Assembly: GCA_001770855.1 (NCBI GenBank)
Contig: MESE01000104.1
Location: 1-64,000, forward strand
Reading direction: 5' to 3'
Length of the DNA stretch: 64,000 bases
DNA from: Burkholderiales bacterium RIFCSPLOWO2_02_FULL_57_36
Lineage (GTDB): Bacteria; Pseudomonadota; Gammaproteobacteria; Burkholderiales; Burkholderiaceae_D
Below, piece after piece: positions 25,341-33,471 of this stretch. The notes beneath the pieces were generated by a model. The model did no database searches, was not told where the DNA came from, and saw only the letters and a program-made list of their open reading frames with translations. How positions within the stretch are numbered: the stretch's first letter is position 1; each line of letters begins with the position of its first letter. A program made the position numbers and the translations under genes.

Positions 25341-27596
25341 CTACCCCCTGATCAATCTGACCCTTTCAGCATCATTGCCTTGAAATTCAGGGCTGATATC
25401 GACGGTAGCATATCGCGAGCCGTATCCATAACGGCTTATGTTCGGCTTCAGATCGTTGAGTATCACCCCGGTTACAGTAAGTCCCGCGCGATTCAAGCGT
25501 TTGACGGCCTCGTCGGTCTCATTGATGCTGCTGACGCCATCGCGCACGACGCTAAAGATCGCCTCGGCGTGCACCCCGACGATTAACGCGTCGGAGAAAT
25601 CAAGTACAGGAGCGGTATCAATTAGAACATAGTCATATCGTACTGAAAGCGTCCGCAGCAATCTTCCGAAGTTTGCATGCGCAAGTAATTCGGCAGGTTT
25701 GTTCGGAAAATTTCCGGTGGAAATGAAATCGACATTCTCCACCACGTCTTTATGAATGACCGACTCGATACTTGCCATCCTGGCCATCACGTCTGAAAGC
25801 CCATTCGTTTGTTCCACGCCAAAGTAGCGGTGCAGATAACCTGTGCGCATATCGCCATCGATAAGTAATACCCGTTTCCCTACGGAGGCGAGCACCGACG
25901 CAAAATTCGCGCAGACAAACGACTTTCCAACTTCCGGCGTCGGGCCGGTAATCATGATGATATTCCGTTCGGAACCACGCATCGCAAATTGCAACGTACT
26001 GCGAAAACTGCGCAGGTTTTCAATCGTTCCCTCGGAAGGCGCATCGTGTGGCAGGAGCATGACTTGATTGGTATTTCGCCGAATCTTCTTGTATATCTGC
26101 TTTTGATTTGCGCTATGAGGAATGGTCGCGCAAACCATCAGCCCAAGCGCTTGTTCGATGTCGCGCGGCCCATGGATTTTCCGAAGGAAGCCGTTCTTCA
26201 AAAACGCAGCAGTGACACCGAGCAGAATCCCCGTCAGGCAGGCTACGGCAATCATCATTGGGCGGTTCGGCGTGACAGGCTGGACAGGGGTTTCGGCGCG
26301 ATCGAGCAAACGCACATTTGCGATTCTACCTGGCTCCACCATACTTAACTGCCGGCCCAAGCTTAACAATCCTGCGTACATGTCAGCGCTGACCTGTCTA
26401 TCGCGGGTGACGCCAAGTACTTCCTGCTCGACAGCAGGAAGTTTTTTGATCTTTCCCTTGATGGTAGCCAAATCGCGATTTAATTCCTGGATTTGCTTGT
26501 CAACGAGCGCTACCGAAGGATGCTCTTCCGTAAAGCGGGACAGCAACTCTTCTTTCTTTTGCTTCACATCGGCCAGCCGCGCTTGTACGGCGACCGATTG
26601 CTGCGAGAGAGCGCTGGCTTCTTCGGCTACATCGAATGTTCCCTGCTTGCTGCGAAGCGCGGTGGACTTCGATTCGGATCGCTCCAATTTTTGCTTCAAA
26701 TCCGGCAGTTGCTGATTGAAAAATGCAAGCGCCTTCTCTGCCTCTCCAGATTTTTGCATGACATTCTGACGAATATATTCGGTTCCTATTTCGTTCAGAG
26801 TGGTACTGATCAGCTCTGGTTTTGATCCTTTAAGCGTGACTCCGATCACATTGGACTGCTTTCCCTTTTCTGAGATCATCAGTGCTTTTTGCAATCGTTC
26901 CACTGCCTGAATTTTCGCGATACGGCTCACTGAAAAATGCGCACCGGATTTTGCTGTAAGGCCGGTAACCAGGATTTCTATGTCGCCATATTCGGTGCGC
27001 GCCTTCGCGATTTCGCCGATCGTTCCTTCAAATTTGATTCCCATCTCGTCCTGGGTCAAATGAAATTTTTTGTCACTTCCTGCGGTTAGTATGAAGGGGC
27101 GTCCGAGCAGGGGTGCGGGGAGATTCAACATGGATATGTTGGCCTGCTCCGCGCCCCACACATAGCCGCCAAATCCGAATACTCCCGGGTTTGAGAGTTC
27201 TTTATTGCCGCGAGCGACCAATGCACCGAGAATGGGGAAATATTTAGGTTCTACACTAATGTCGAGACGGGTGACATCGATGGCGCGGGATAGAACAGCG
27301 CGTGAGCGCAGGACTTCTACTTCCGTCGCAGTTTGCGTTTTTGTATCCAATGCCGCCGGCAAATCGCCCGGGGAACTCTTGGCCGGGGGAGCACTGTCTT
27401 TTACCTGAATCAAAATATTCGCTTCATAGACCGGCTTTGCCGACAATGCAAAGACCGTCCCTAACAAAGCTGTGATGAATGCAACGCCTGCAATTAGCCA
27501 GCGATTTTCGAGAAAGATATTTAATACAGAAGCGACGTTCGATGTGTCACCATCTTTCTCAGTGCGGGACTGTAATCGTTGGATGGATTGATTCAT
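25341..27596 (-). CDS. Wzc-type polysaccharide co-polymerase and tyrosine autokinase
   Basis: A 751-residue inner-membrane protein. Residues 20-110 and about 430-470 form the Wzz/PCP module with two membrane helices (WLIAGVAFITALLGTVFAL and MMIAVACLTGILLGVTAAFL), and a coiled-coil periplasmic part about 270-380. The cytoplasmic BY-kinase has Walker A GPTPEVGKS (551-559), Walker A' LLIDGDMR (577-584), Walker B VLIDTAP (about 657-663) and a short C-terminal tyrosine cluster (Y723, Y725, Y729). It controls chain length and export by phosphorylation cycling. A clear AAGGA site precedes the start. No cognate low-molecular-weight phosphatase or Wza gene is in view. Confidence 0.92.
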   Translation of the reverse strand: MNQSIQRLQSRTEKDGDTSNVASVLNIFLENRWLIAGVAFITALLGTVFALSAKPVYEANILIQVKDSAPPAKSSPGDLPAALDTKTQTATEVEVLRSRAVLSRAIDVTRLDISVEPKYFPILGALVARGNKELSNPGVFGFGGYVWGAEQANISMLNLPAPLLGRPFILTAGSDKKFHLTQDEMGIKFEGTIGEIAKARTEYGDIEILVTGLTAKSGAHFSVSRIAKIQAVERLQKALMISEKGKQSNVIGVTLKGSKPELISTTLNEIGTEYIRQNVMQKSGEAEKALAFFNQQLPDLKQKLERSESKSTALRSKQGTFDVAEEASALSQQSVAVQARLADVKQKKEELLSRFTEEHPSVALVDKQIQELNRDLATIKGKIKKLPAVEQEVLGVTRDRQVSADMYAGLLSLGRQLSMVEPGRIANVRLLDRAETPVQPVTPNRPMMIAVACLTGILLGVTAAFLKNGFLRKIHGPRDIEQALGLMVCATIPHSANQKQIYKKIRRNTNQVMLLPHDAPSEGTIENLRSFRSTLQFAMRGSERNIIMITGPTPEVGKSFVCANFASVLASVGKRVLLIDGDMRTGYLHRYFGVEQTNGLSDVMARMASIESVIHKDVVENVDFISTGNFPNKPAELLAHANFGRLLRTLSVRYDYVLIDTAPVLDFSDALIVGVHAEAIFSVVRDGVSSINETDEAVKRLNRAGLTVTGVILNDLKPNISRYGYGSRYATVDISPEFQGNDAERVRLIRG

Positions 27597-28071
27597 TTGA
27601 TCCTTTGGAAAAAATTCTGCCGCTTCAACGATGGAAACAGTTAATTAATCTAAAGTAGCTTTTAGTGAACGGCCACCAAGTAGCGCTTCATCGCCCCTGG
27701 CCGGATAGGCTCTCTTCGGAATACCGCGCGTCGAGTTTCATCAAAAAAACCGCATAGCCGATTCAAAAAATGTGCCGTGCCATTTAGCCTCAGGCTCAAT
27801 TTTTCTATAAATTCAGCGACCCGGAAGTCCACTCACCTTAACCTCGATCAGGCGCAATTTCGTTTAAGTCTACACAGAGCCTCGGAAAGAATAAGTATGA
27901 AATTTCGATCGATTCTTGTTCAGAAGCGAAAATTCGATCCACTTTGCTTATTGCTTGGTTAGCCAATAGGCTTGAAGAGCAAAAGGAAAATCGTGCTCTG
28001 GCAGGGATGTGAAATTGGGGCGCCGGCAAACGCGTTTGCGCGGATCTTTAAATCATGGCCGGCACAAGCTC
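27597..28071. other. 475-base leader/promoter region of the kinase gene
   Basis: No gene is seen. It holds the second copy of the shared motif (27897-27916) and a 14-base perfect palindrome GCAAACGCGTTTGC (28026-28039) just beyond the aroG stop. The long distance suggests an independent EPS promoter with a long leader rather than read-through from aroG. Confidence 0.55.
27897..27916 (-). promoter_or_regulatory. Shared upstream motif, copy 2 (before the Wzc-type kinase)
   Basis: On the minus strand it reads GAATCGATCGAAATTTCATA. It matches the copy at 24377-24395 except for one extra base. It lies 301 bases before the kinase start. Confidence 0.45.
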
Positions 28072-29145
28072 CTACTGCACCCTCTCCTCCAGCACACCGC
28101 GCAACATCGTTGCAGCATCACAAATCATCCGTTCAGTCGCGTCCCACCCGATGCAGCCATCTGTCACCGAACAGCCGTATTTGAGTTGCGACAGATCTTC
28201 TGGAATGCCTTGTTTACCGGCGACAATGTTGGATTCGATCATGACGCCGACCAACGACTTGTTTCCGAAGCGAACCTGATTTACCACGTCAGCCATTACC
28301 AGCGATTGCAAGTCGGGGTCCTTATAGCTGTTGGCATGAGAGCAGTCCACCACGATATTGGCCGGCAGTGCTGCCTTGGCCAGCGCCCGTTCAGCCATCG
28401 CAACCGATACGGTGTCGTAATTGGGCCTGCCGTCGCCGCCGCGCAGGACGACATGGCCATAAGCATTGCCACGGGTGCGCACAATTGCAACCCGGCCCTG
28501 ACCGTTCAGGCCGAGAAAAGAATGCGGATGCGATGCGGACAAGATCGCATTGACCGCGATATTGATGTCGCCATCAGTACCATTTTTGAAACCGACTGAT
28601 GTGGAGAGGCCGGATGACATTTCACGATGCGTCTGCGATTCGGTGGTACGTGCGCCGATGGCCGTCCACGCAATCAAATCGCCCAGATATTGGGGCGAAA
28701 TCGGGTCAAGCGCTTCAGTGCCAGTTGGAAGTCCGAGCTCGCATACATCAAGTAAAAACCTGCGCGCGTTATGCATGCCTTGGTCCACGCGAAAGGAATC
28801 ATCCATGTCGGGATCATTGATATAGCCTTTCCAGCCTGTCGTTGTACGCGGTTTTTCGAAATAGACGCGCATCACCAGCAGTAGCGTATCGCTGACTTCC
28901 ATCTGCAGCTTCCGGAGGCGGTGCGCGTAGTCGATGCCGGCAACGGGGTCATGGATCGAGCATGGGCCGACGACGATGAACATGCGATGGTCCTTACGAT
29001 CGAGAATATTCTTGAGCGCTTCCCGCCCTTGCATCACGACTTCGGCGGCCCGTTCAGAGAGCGGCACGCGCGCATGCATGTCCTCTGGAGTGGGCATCGG
29101 GTCGAACGAAGTTACGTTGATGTTTTCAGTGCTGAAGGCGGCCAT
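28072..29145 (-). CDS. aroG: 3-deoxy-7-phosphoheptulonate (DAHP) synthase, class I
   Basis: A 357-residue AroFGH-type DAHP synthase, the usual length for the E. coli-like type Ialpha family. It condenses phosphoenolpyruvate and erythrose 4-phosphate in the first step of the shikimate pathway. Visible signatures are VVGPCSIHDPVAGIDYAHRL (metal Cys), RVYFEKPRTTTGWKGYINDP, GARTTESQTHREMSSGLS and VVDCSHANSYKD. The N-terminal extension that binds the feedback amino acid is present, but which one cannot be read. It stands alone on the minus strand between the EPS locus and a LysR gene. Confidence 0.95.
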   Translation of the reverse strand: MAAFSTENINVTSFDPMPTPEDMHARVPLSERAAEVVMQGREALKNILDRKDHRMFIVVGPCSIHDPVAGIDYAHRLRKLQMEVSDTLLLVMRVYFEKPRTTTGWKGYINDPDMDDSFRVDQGMHNARRFLLDVCELGLPTGTEALDPISPQYLGDLIAWTAIGARTTESQTHREMSSGLSTSVGFKNGTDGDINIAVNAILSASHPHSFLGLNGQGRVAIVRTRGNAYGHVVLRGGDGRPNYDTVSVAMAERALAKAALPANIVVDCSHANSYKDPDLQSLVMADVVNQVRFGNKSLVGVMIESNIVAGKQGIPEDLSQLKYGCSVTDGCIGWDATERMICDAATMLRGVLEERVQ

Positions 29146-29268
29146 GGGAGGGATATGGTGAATGTGAAATTGTTATTCGGATCCGCATACTTCGTGTTTT
29201 GAAAAAGCGGGGAATTGTCGGCAAAGGCGTTCAGCCAAATGATCCAGCCAATAAGAATATAAACCCGT

Positions 29269-29424
29269 TCAAGAAATCACGAAGACAGGCGGCAGCGAAT
29301 ACTCCTGCAGGAAATTTATCGACGTCACGTCACTCAAACTGCCGTTATCCTGGTAAAGCGTCTCAAGATCGCCGTACTCGGCAACCAGCTTTTGAAGGTC
29401 TGCGATCAGTTCGGATGCTTTCAT
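29269..29424 (-). CDS. Small hypothetical protein (51 residues)
   Basis: ATG at 29424 opens a 51-codon frame: MKASELIADLQKLVAEYGDL, then ETLYQDNGSLSDVTSINFLQ, ending EYSLPPVFVIS. The amphipathic N-terminal helix and '.eLi..Lq.l...yGD.e' pattern are those of small conserved phage or plasmid-type hypothetical proteins. The composition is protein-like. No good ribosome site precedes it and no in-frame upstream start exists, so expression is uncertain. It lies between aroG and the LysR gene; function unknown. Confidence 0.55.
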   Translation of the reverse strand: MKASELIADLQKLVAEYGDLETLYQDNGSLSDVTSINFLQEYSLPPVFVIS

Positions 29425-29540
29425 AGCGGGATAATTTCATCTTCATAGGAAGGTCAGGAAACACCAAGATTTGGTCAAGAACCGCCTTCCAGAAAAGGCT
29501 TAATGGAAACGTCCTTCGTGTCGGTCCAGTGCGAAGGCCC

Positions 29541-30560
29541 TCAGGAAAAATCCAGATTCTGATTGGGGGAACCATTCTCTGCAAGATTGCAGAGAACATC
29601 AGCAAACCTTTTAGCGCCAGAGTTTGGATTCAAAGAACGTCCGAAAATTAAATACAAGCTTGTTTTGTAAGTACTTTTCTTATTCAAAGGCAAAATGCGA
29701 ATCTGATTTTGATCCAACCATCGTTGCACTCGATATTTTGGTAGCCAAGCGTAACCGAGGCAGTGGCGTAAAGCGCCAATAGCCGTGTCGAAACCACTGA
29801 CATTCCAGAGCCGTGTATATCGCGGCAAGCGGTAATTGAAGTCGGCCGTCACGTAATCATTCGAACCGGAAATCACGATCTGCAATTGCTTTTCGAGGTC
29901 ATCAACGGTAATCTCCCGATTTAGCGCAAATAGCGGATGTTCAGGATGTGCGGCTGCAATATATTCGATCTCGATCAACTCATTGCCGATAAAACCCCGT
30001 GGCACTTGAGTACCGATTGCAAGGTCGGCGGTACGTCCATGAAGCGCCTTTTCTGCCTGCTCCATCGTCGCTTCCTCAACGCTTAACCTGATATTCAGCG
30101 GAAACGGCGAGAGCTTGCGAAGGGCCAACATTAATAATTGAGAGGGGAAGCTGGGATCTACCACCAGCCGAATTTCCGGTGCCCAGCCGTGTCGCAGATT
30201 TTCGGCAAGCGCCTCAAGTTCCATCGCATTTCTTACCAGTTCCCGGGACCGCTCCAGCAGTATCTTTCCTTCTTCCGTTATCTGTGCCTTGCGCCCTTCC
30301 AGCCTCAGAAGAGGTACGCCTAACTGTTCCTGCAGTTTTGCGAGGGTATAGCTGATTGCCGATTGGCTGATGTGTAAATGACTTGCTGCCCCTGTAAAAC
30401 CGTCGCAGTCAACTACGGCATGAAACATTTTCCATTGCTTTAAACTAATACGAAAATTCCGTGCACCGGTTGATTCGGATTCGCGGTCCATATGCGTTTC
30501 CCGAAAAGTCAGTGATTCACTTAGATTTAATGAGGCATTCATAGATCCGTTTGTTTTCAT
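29541..30560 (-). CDS. LysR-family transcriptional regulator
   Basis: A 339-residue regulator. The winged helix-turn-helix is at about residues 38-97 (WKMFHAVVDCDGFTGAASHL, HISQSAISYTLAKLQEQLGV, PLLRLEGRKAQITEEGK), followed by a periplasmic-binding-like effector domain. The N-terminus is about 35 residues longer than usual; a later ATG at 30491 is possible, but GGGA before 30560 supports the long form. The gene's own 3' end contains a 22-base palindrome. No metabolic partner is adjacent, so the regulon is unknown. Confidence 0.88.
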   Translation of the reverse strand: MKTNGSMNASLNLSESLTFRETHMDRESESTGARNFRISLKQWKMFHAVVDCDGFTGAASHLHISQSAISYTLAKLQEQLGVPLLRLEGRKAQITEEGKILLERSRELVRNAMELEALAENLRHGWAPEIRLVVDPSFPSQLLMLALRKLSPFPLNIRLSVEEATMEQAEKALHGRTADLAIGTQVPRGFIGNELIEIEYIAAAHPEHPLFALNREITVDDLEKQLQIVISGSNDYVTADFNYRLPRYTRLWNVSGFDTAIGALRHCLGYAWLPKYRVQRWLDQNQIRILPLNKKSTYKTSLYLIFGRSLNPNSGAKRFADVLCNLAENGSPNQNLDFS

Positions 30561-30953
30561 GTTGTGTCCCGTCGAAATTTACAATTAGTTAACATCGGGT
30601 TCCACTTCACTCGCTGGCTAAGTTATTTGATCATCCATTCTTACCGGTAAGGAGCGCGAAGTCGTGGATTAAATTTCATAACCATAGCCCCTCAATCCTC
30701 TGCAGTGGCGCAGCATATTTGCTTGATAACTTACGGTAGTCACAAAAACAACTCAATGTGTTTGGGCTAAAAGAGTTCATGTCGTTTAATCCTAATCAAG
30801 CGCTGTATATTTAGAAAAAATACACGGCAATATAGATGCTCATAGGTTAAATCTCGTCATCAATGTTTATGTCGCAGCGCAAACAATTTACGTAGACAGG
30901 ATCGATATTCGGATCGTTGCCATGATGACCTTGCGGACTGGAGAGCAGCACTC
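30561..30953. other. AT-rich non-coding region upstream of the LysR gene
   Basis: About 390 bases without a supported gene. It should contain the LysR promoter. A 12-base perfect palindrome CTTACCGGTAAG lies at 30640-30651, 80 bases upstream of the LysR start; it could be an operator, but that is a guess. Confidence 0.5.
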
Positions 30954-30971
30954 TTGCTTGTATGTGGCGCC

Positions 30972-31150
30972 ATGCCAGAAGGAATCACACTGAGGTCTTC
31001 AAGACCAAGGGCGCGTTTAGCGGTGACCAGTCACGAAAAGATGCTGGCCCGGGATGAGTACGCAACATGGTATAGGATGCATGCGAGCCAAATCATGCAA
31101 TGGAAATCGGGACTGCCCGGTCGTTCAACCGAGATTTTGCGACATAGGCT
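30972..31150 (+). pseudogene. IS3-family orfA (transposase helix-turn-helix) remnant, frameshifted
   Basis: One frame (from 30974) gives ARRNHTEVFKTKGAFSGDQS and the next frame gives LARDEYATWYRMHASQIMQW followed by KSGLPGRSTEIL. Together they reproduce the IS3-family OrfA pattern ('RR.hs.eFK.kvAl.a..Gd.t..eLA..y.vH..QI.qWK..Ll.ga.eiF'). A frameshift and a small deletion separate the two halves. No orfB follows; the fragment ends where the tRNA terminator begins. Confidence 0.65.
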
Positions 31151-31157
31151 CAAGAAA

Positions 31158-31186
31158 GCAAAAAGCCCAACCTTGCGGGTCGGGCT
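31158..31186 (-). terminator. Intrinsic terminator of the tRNA-Thr gene
   Basis: On the minus strand AGCCCGACC and GGTTGGGCT pair (one mismatch) around CGCAA, followed by TTTTTGC. This is a classical Rho-independent terminator 17 bases downstream of the tRNA 3' end. Confidence 0.85.
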
Positions 31187-31202
31187 AAACGCTTGATTTT
31201 AT

Positions 31203-31278
31203 TGGTGCCGGCTGCAGGACTTGAACCCGCCACCCCATGATTACAAATCATGTGCTCTACCAGATGAGCTAAGCCGGC
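31203..31278 (-). tRNA. tRNA-Thr (anticodon UGU)
   Basis: The minus strand gives a 76-base cloverleaf with encoded CCA: acceptor GCCGGCT / AGCCGGC, D arm with AGCTCATCTGGTAGAGC, anticodon stem CATGA / TCATG around loop TTTGTAA (anticodon TGT) and T arm GGCGGGTTCAAGTCCTGC. It reads ACA (and by wobble ACG) threonine codons. It stands immediately downstream of sspB. Confidence 0.97.
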
Positions 31279-31304
31279 GAAACTGATAAGACCGATATTG
31301 TACT

Positions 31305-31823
31305 TTATTTGATCCGGGTGAGTGTCGGGCGGCCGCCCTTTTTAGGCGGATTTGGATCATCGTCAAACCCGTTTTGCGCTGTCGGAGCGCTCGCCTCTGG
31401 ATGTGTAGGCACTGCGGAGAGCGTTGCCGGAGATGATGGCGTCGCAGTAGTCGAATTTGCCATTCCATTCTCCAGAGATTCTGGCGCAATGCCGCCATTT
31501 TCCGAAGGCGGTTTCGCTACTTCAAAAGCCATCCCCTGGCCGTTCTCACGCGCATAAATCGCGACTACATTTTGCACGGGCACCGAAATTTCGCGCGATA
31601 CGCCTCCGAATCGCGCATTGAAATGAATGAAATCATTTTCCATTTTCAAGCCGCTGGTTGCACTGAAGCTGAGATTAAGCACGATTTCACCATTTTTGAC
31701 AAACTCTCGCGGCACGCGAGTTTGTCCATCGACTACAGCTGCCAGATAGGGCGTGTAACCGTTATCCGTGCACCATTCATAAATTGCACGCAGTAAATAA
31801 GGTTTGGTGGATGTTTCAGACAT
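31305..31823 (-). CDS. sspB: ClpXP protease specificity-enhancing factor SspB
   Basis: A 172-residue adaptor that delivers ssrA-tagged peptides to ClpXP. The conserved substrate-binding domain covers residues 1-110 (KPYLLRAIYEWCTDNGYTPY, NGEIVLNLSFSATSGLKMEN, SVPVQNVVAIYARENGQGM). A low-complexity linker follows, and the short ClpX-binding tail PPKKGGRPTLTRIK ends the protein, as in other SspB. It follows sspA with a 127-base gap, the usual order in this group. Confidence 0.95.
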   Translation of the reverse strand: MSETSTKPYLLRAIYEWCTDNGYTPYLAAVVDGQTRVPREFVKNGEIVLNLSFSATSGLKMENDFIHFNARFGGVSREISVPVQNVVAIYARENGQGMAFEVAKPPSENGGIAPESLENGMANSTTATPSSPATLSAVPTHPEASAPTAQNGFDDDPNPPKKGGRPTLTRIK

Positions 31824-31950
31824 GAGTAAAGACTAGCACAGGACGCCGGACGCCACAGCTTGCATGCACCATGTTTTGGAATTCCGTTCTTTGAAATCAA
31901 TAACGATTTCCCGGAAACCGCAAAACACGGTGCTGATTGCAGCAATCGCC

Positions 31951-32562
31951 TTAGCGGCGCATTACCTTCTCAGAAGGAGTCAGCGCTTCGATATAAGCGG
32001 GACGCGAAAAGATACGTTCGCCGTACTTCATTAACGGTGCAGCGGTTTTCGATAGCTCGATACCGTAGTGGTCAAGACGCCACAAAAGCGGCGCAAGAGC
32101 AACATCGAGCATCGAAAATTCATCACCCAGCATGTATTTGTTCTTGAGGAACAAAGGCGCCAATGTCGTTAAACGATCGCGGATCTCGGCGCGTGCTCTG
32201 TCCTGAATTTTTTCCACACCTTTGGTTTTGTCGTTTTCCAAGGTATGGACATGAATGAACAATTCCTTTTCGAAATTGAACAGCATCAAGCGCGCGCGCG
32301 CGCGCATCAATGGATCTGCCGGCATCAGCTGCGGATGCGGAAAGCGTTCATCGATATATTCGTTAATGATGTTGGATTCATACAGGATCAGATCACGTTC
32401 GACCAGAATTGGAACCTGGCCGTACGGATTCATCGTCGAGATATCTTCCGGCTTGTTGAACAAGTCGACATCACGTACTTCAAAATCCATGCCCTTCTCG
32501 AACAACACAAGGCGGCAACGTTGGGAAAATGGGCAAGTCGTGCCCGAATAGAGAACCATCAT
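31951..32562 (-). CDS. sspA: Stringent starvation protein A (GST-fold regulator)
   Basis: A 203-residue glutathione-S-transferase-like protein that binds RNA polymerase under starvation. TTCPFSQRCRLVLFEKGMDF matches SspA, as do NPYGQVPILVERDLILYESN and IINEYIDERFPHPQLMPADP. It lies just downstream of the cytochrome bc1 genes, as is standard in Betaproteobacteria. The Arg-Ala repeat in LMRARARLMLF is encoded by an unbroken run of alternating C and G (32291-32305). Confidence 0.95.
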   Translation of the reverse strand: MMVLYSGTTCPFSQRCRLVLFEKGMDFEVRDVDLFNKPEDISTMNPYGQVPILVERDLILYESNIINEYIDERFPHPQLMPADPLMRARARLMLFNFEKELFIHVHTLENDKTKGVEKIQDRARAEIRDRLTTLAPLFLKNKYMLGDEFSMLDVALAPLLWRLDHYGIELSKTAAPLMKYGERIFSRPAYIEALTPSEKVMRR

Positions 32563-32686
32563 TTTTATAGTTCCTTAGAAACAAAGAGGGTGAGACGTGC
32601 TACGACTCACCCTGAAGCGAATGTTGATAAATATGGACAAATTCAGATAAGCTCGATCCTCGCCAAGGCGAAGATCGTACTTTGCG

Positions 32687-33451
32687 TCACTTGACTTCTT
32701 TCCAGTACGACGCGTTCAAACGCCATGCAAGCACCACGAAAATTCCCATGAAAAGCAATACCCAGACACCAAGCTGCCTGCGCTTGCTTTGCACCGGCTC
32801 GCTCATCCAACTCATGAAAGATACCAGGTCAGCCATTGCAGTATCATATTCGAGTGTCGTCAACTTGCCGGGTTTCACTTGTTCGAAACCGACGAATTTA
32901 TGCACGGTCTTGGAAGGATCATGCGGATCCTTTTCGTCGACGAATTTAGCCTCGCGAATACCTTGCAATTCCCATAGGGCGTGCGGCATGCCGACATTTG
33001 GAAACACCATATTATTCCAACCGGTCGGGCGTGCTTCGTCTTTATAGAAGGTACGCAAATAAGTATAGAGCCAGTCGGTGCCCGGTCCCGCAGATGAAGA
33101 CTTGGCGCGCGCGATCACCGACAGATCCGGAGGTGCGGCGCCAAACCATTCCTTACCATCCTTGGCCGTCATCGAGATCGTCATCAAATCGCCGACCTTG
33201 TCGGATGTGAAAAGCAGGTTTTCCTTGATTTGCTTTTCTGACAATCCGATATCCTGCAAGCGGTTGTAACGCATGGAAGACGCCGAATGACAGTTGAGGC
33301 AATAATTGACGAACAATTTGGCCCCGTTTTGCAAAGCGGCCAAGTCTTTCGTATGGTCCGGTGCGCTATGCAGCGGAAAACCGCCTTCGGCAGCCAGCAC
33401 AAAGGCCGGCACCAGCGCCAGCACCGCAACTAGTTTCTTTAGAAAATTCAT
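32687..33451 (-). CDS. petC: Cytochrome c1 of the bc1 complex
   Basis: A 254-residue protein. A signal peptide MNFLKKLVAVLALVPAFVLA directs it to the periplasm, the heme motif CLNCH is at residues 51-55, and a C-terminal membrane anchor (LGVWVLLFMGIFVVLAWRL) is near the end. Start 33451 is chosen because it begins a proper signal peptide behind GGGA; an extension of 75 codons upstream would run into petB and has no homology. It passes electrons from the Rieske centre to soluble cytochrome c. Third gene of petABC. Confidence 0.95.
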   Translation of the reverse strand: MNFLKKLVAVLALVPAFVLAAEGGFPLHSAPDHTKDLAALQNGAKLFVNYCLNCHSASSMRYNRLQDIGLSEKQIKENLLFTSDKVGDLMTISMTAKDGKEWFGAAPPDLSVIARAKSSSAGPGTDWLYTYLRTFYKDEARPTGWNNMVFPNVGMPHALWELQGIREAKFVDEKDPHDPSKTVHKFVGFEQVKPGKLTTLEYDTAMADLVSFMSWMSEPVQSKRRQLGVWVLLFMGIFVVLAWRLNASYWKEVK

Positions 33452-33471
33452 TCTTTTATCCCTTTTGCGGC

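Noticed and set aside
25336-25347. Second ops-like sequence GGGGGTAGCGGA at the end of the kinase gene
   Set aside because: Only about nine of twelve bases match, and it includes the stop codon of the kinase; the match can be chance.
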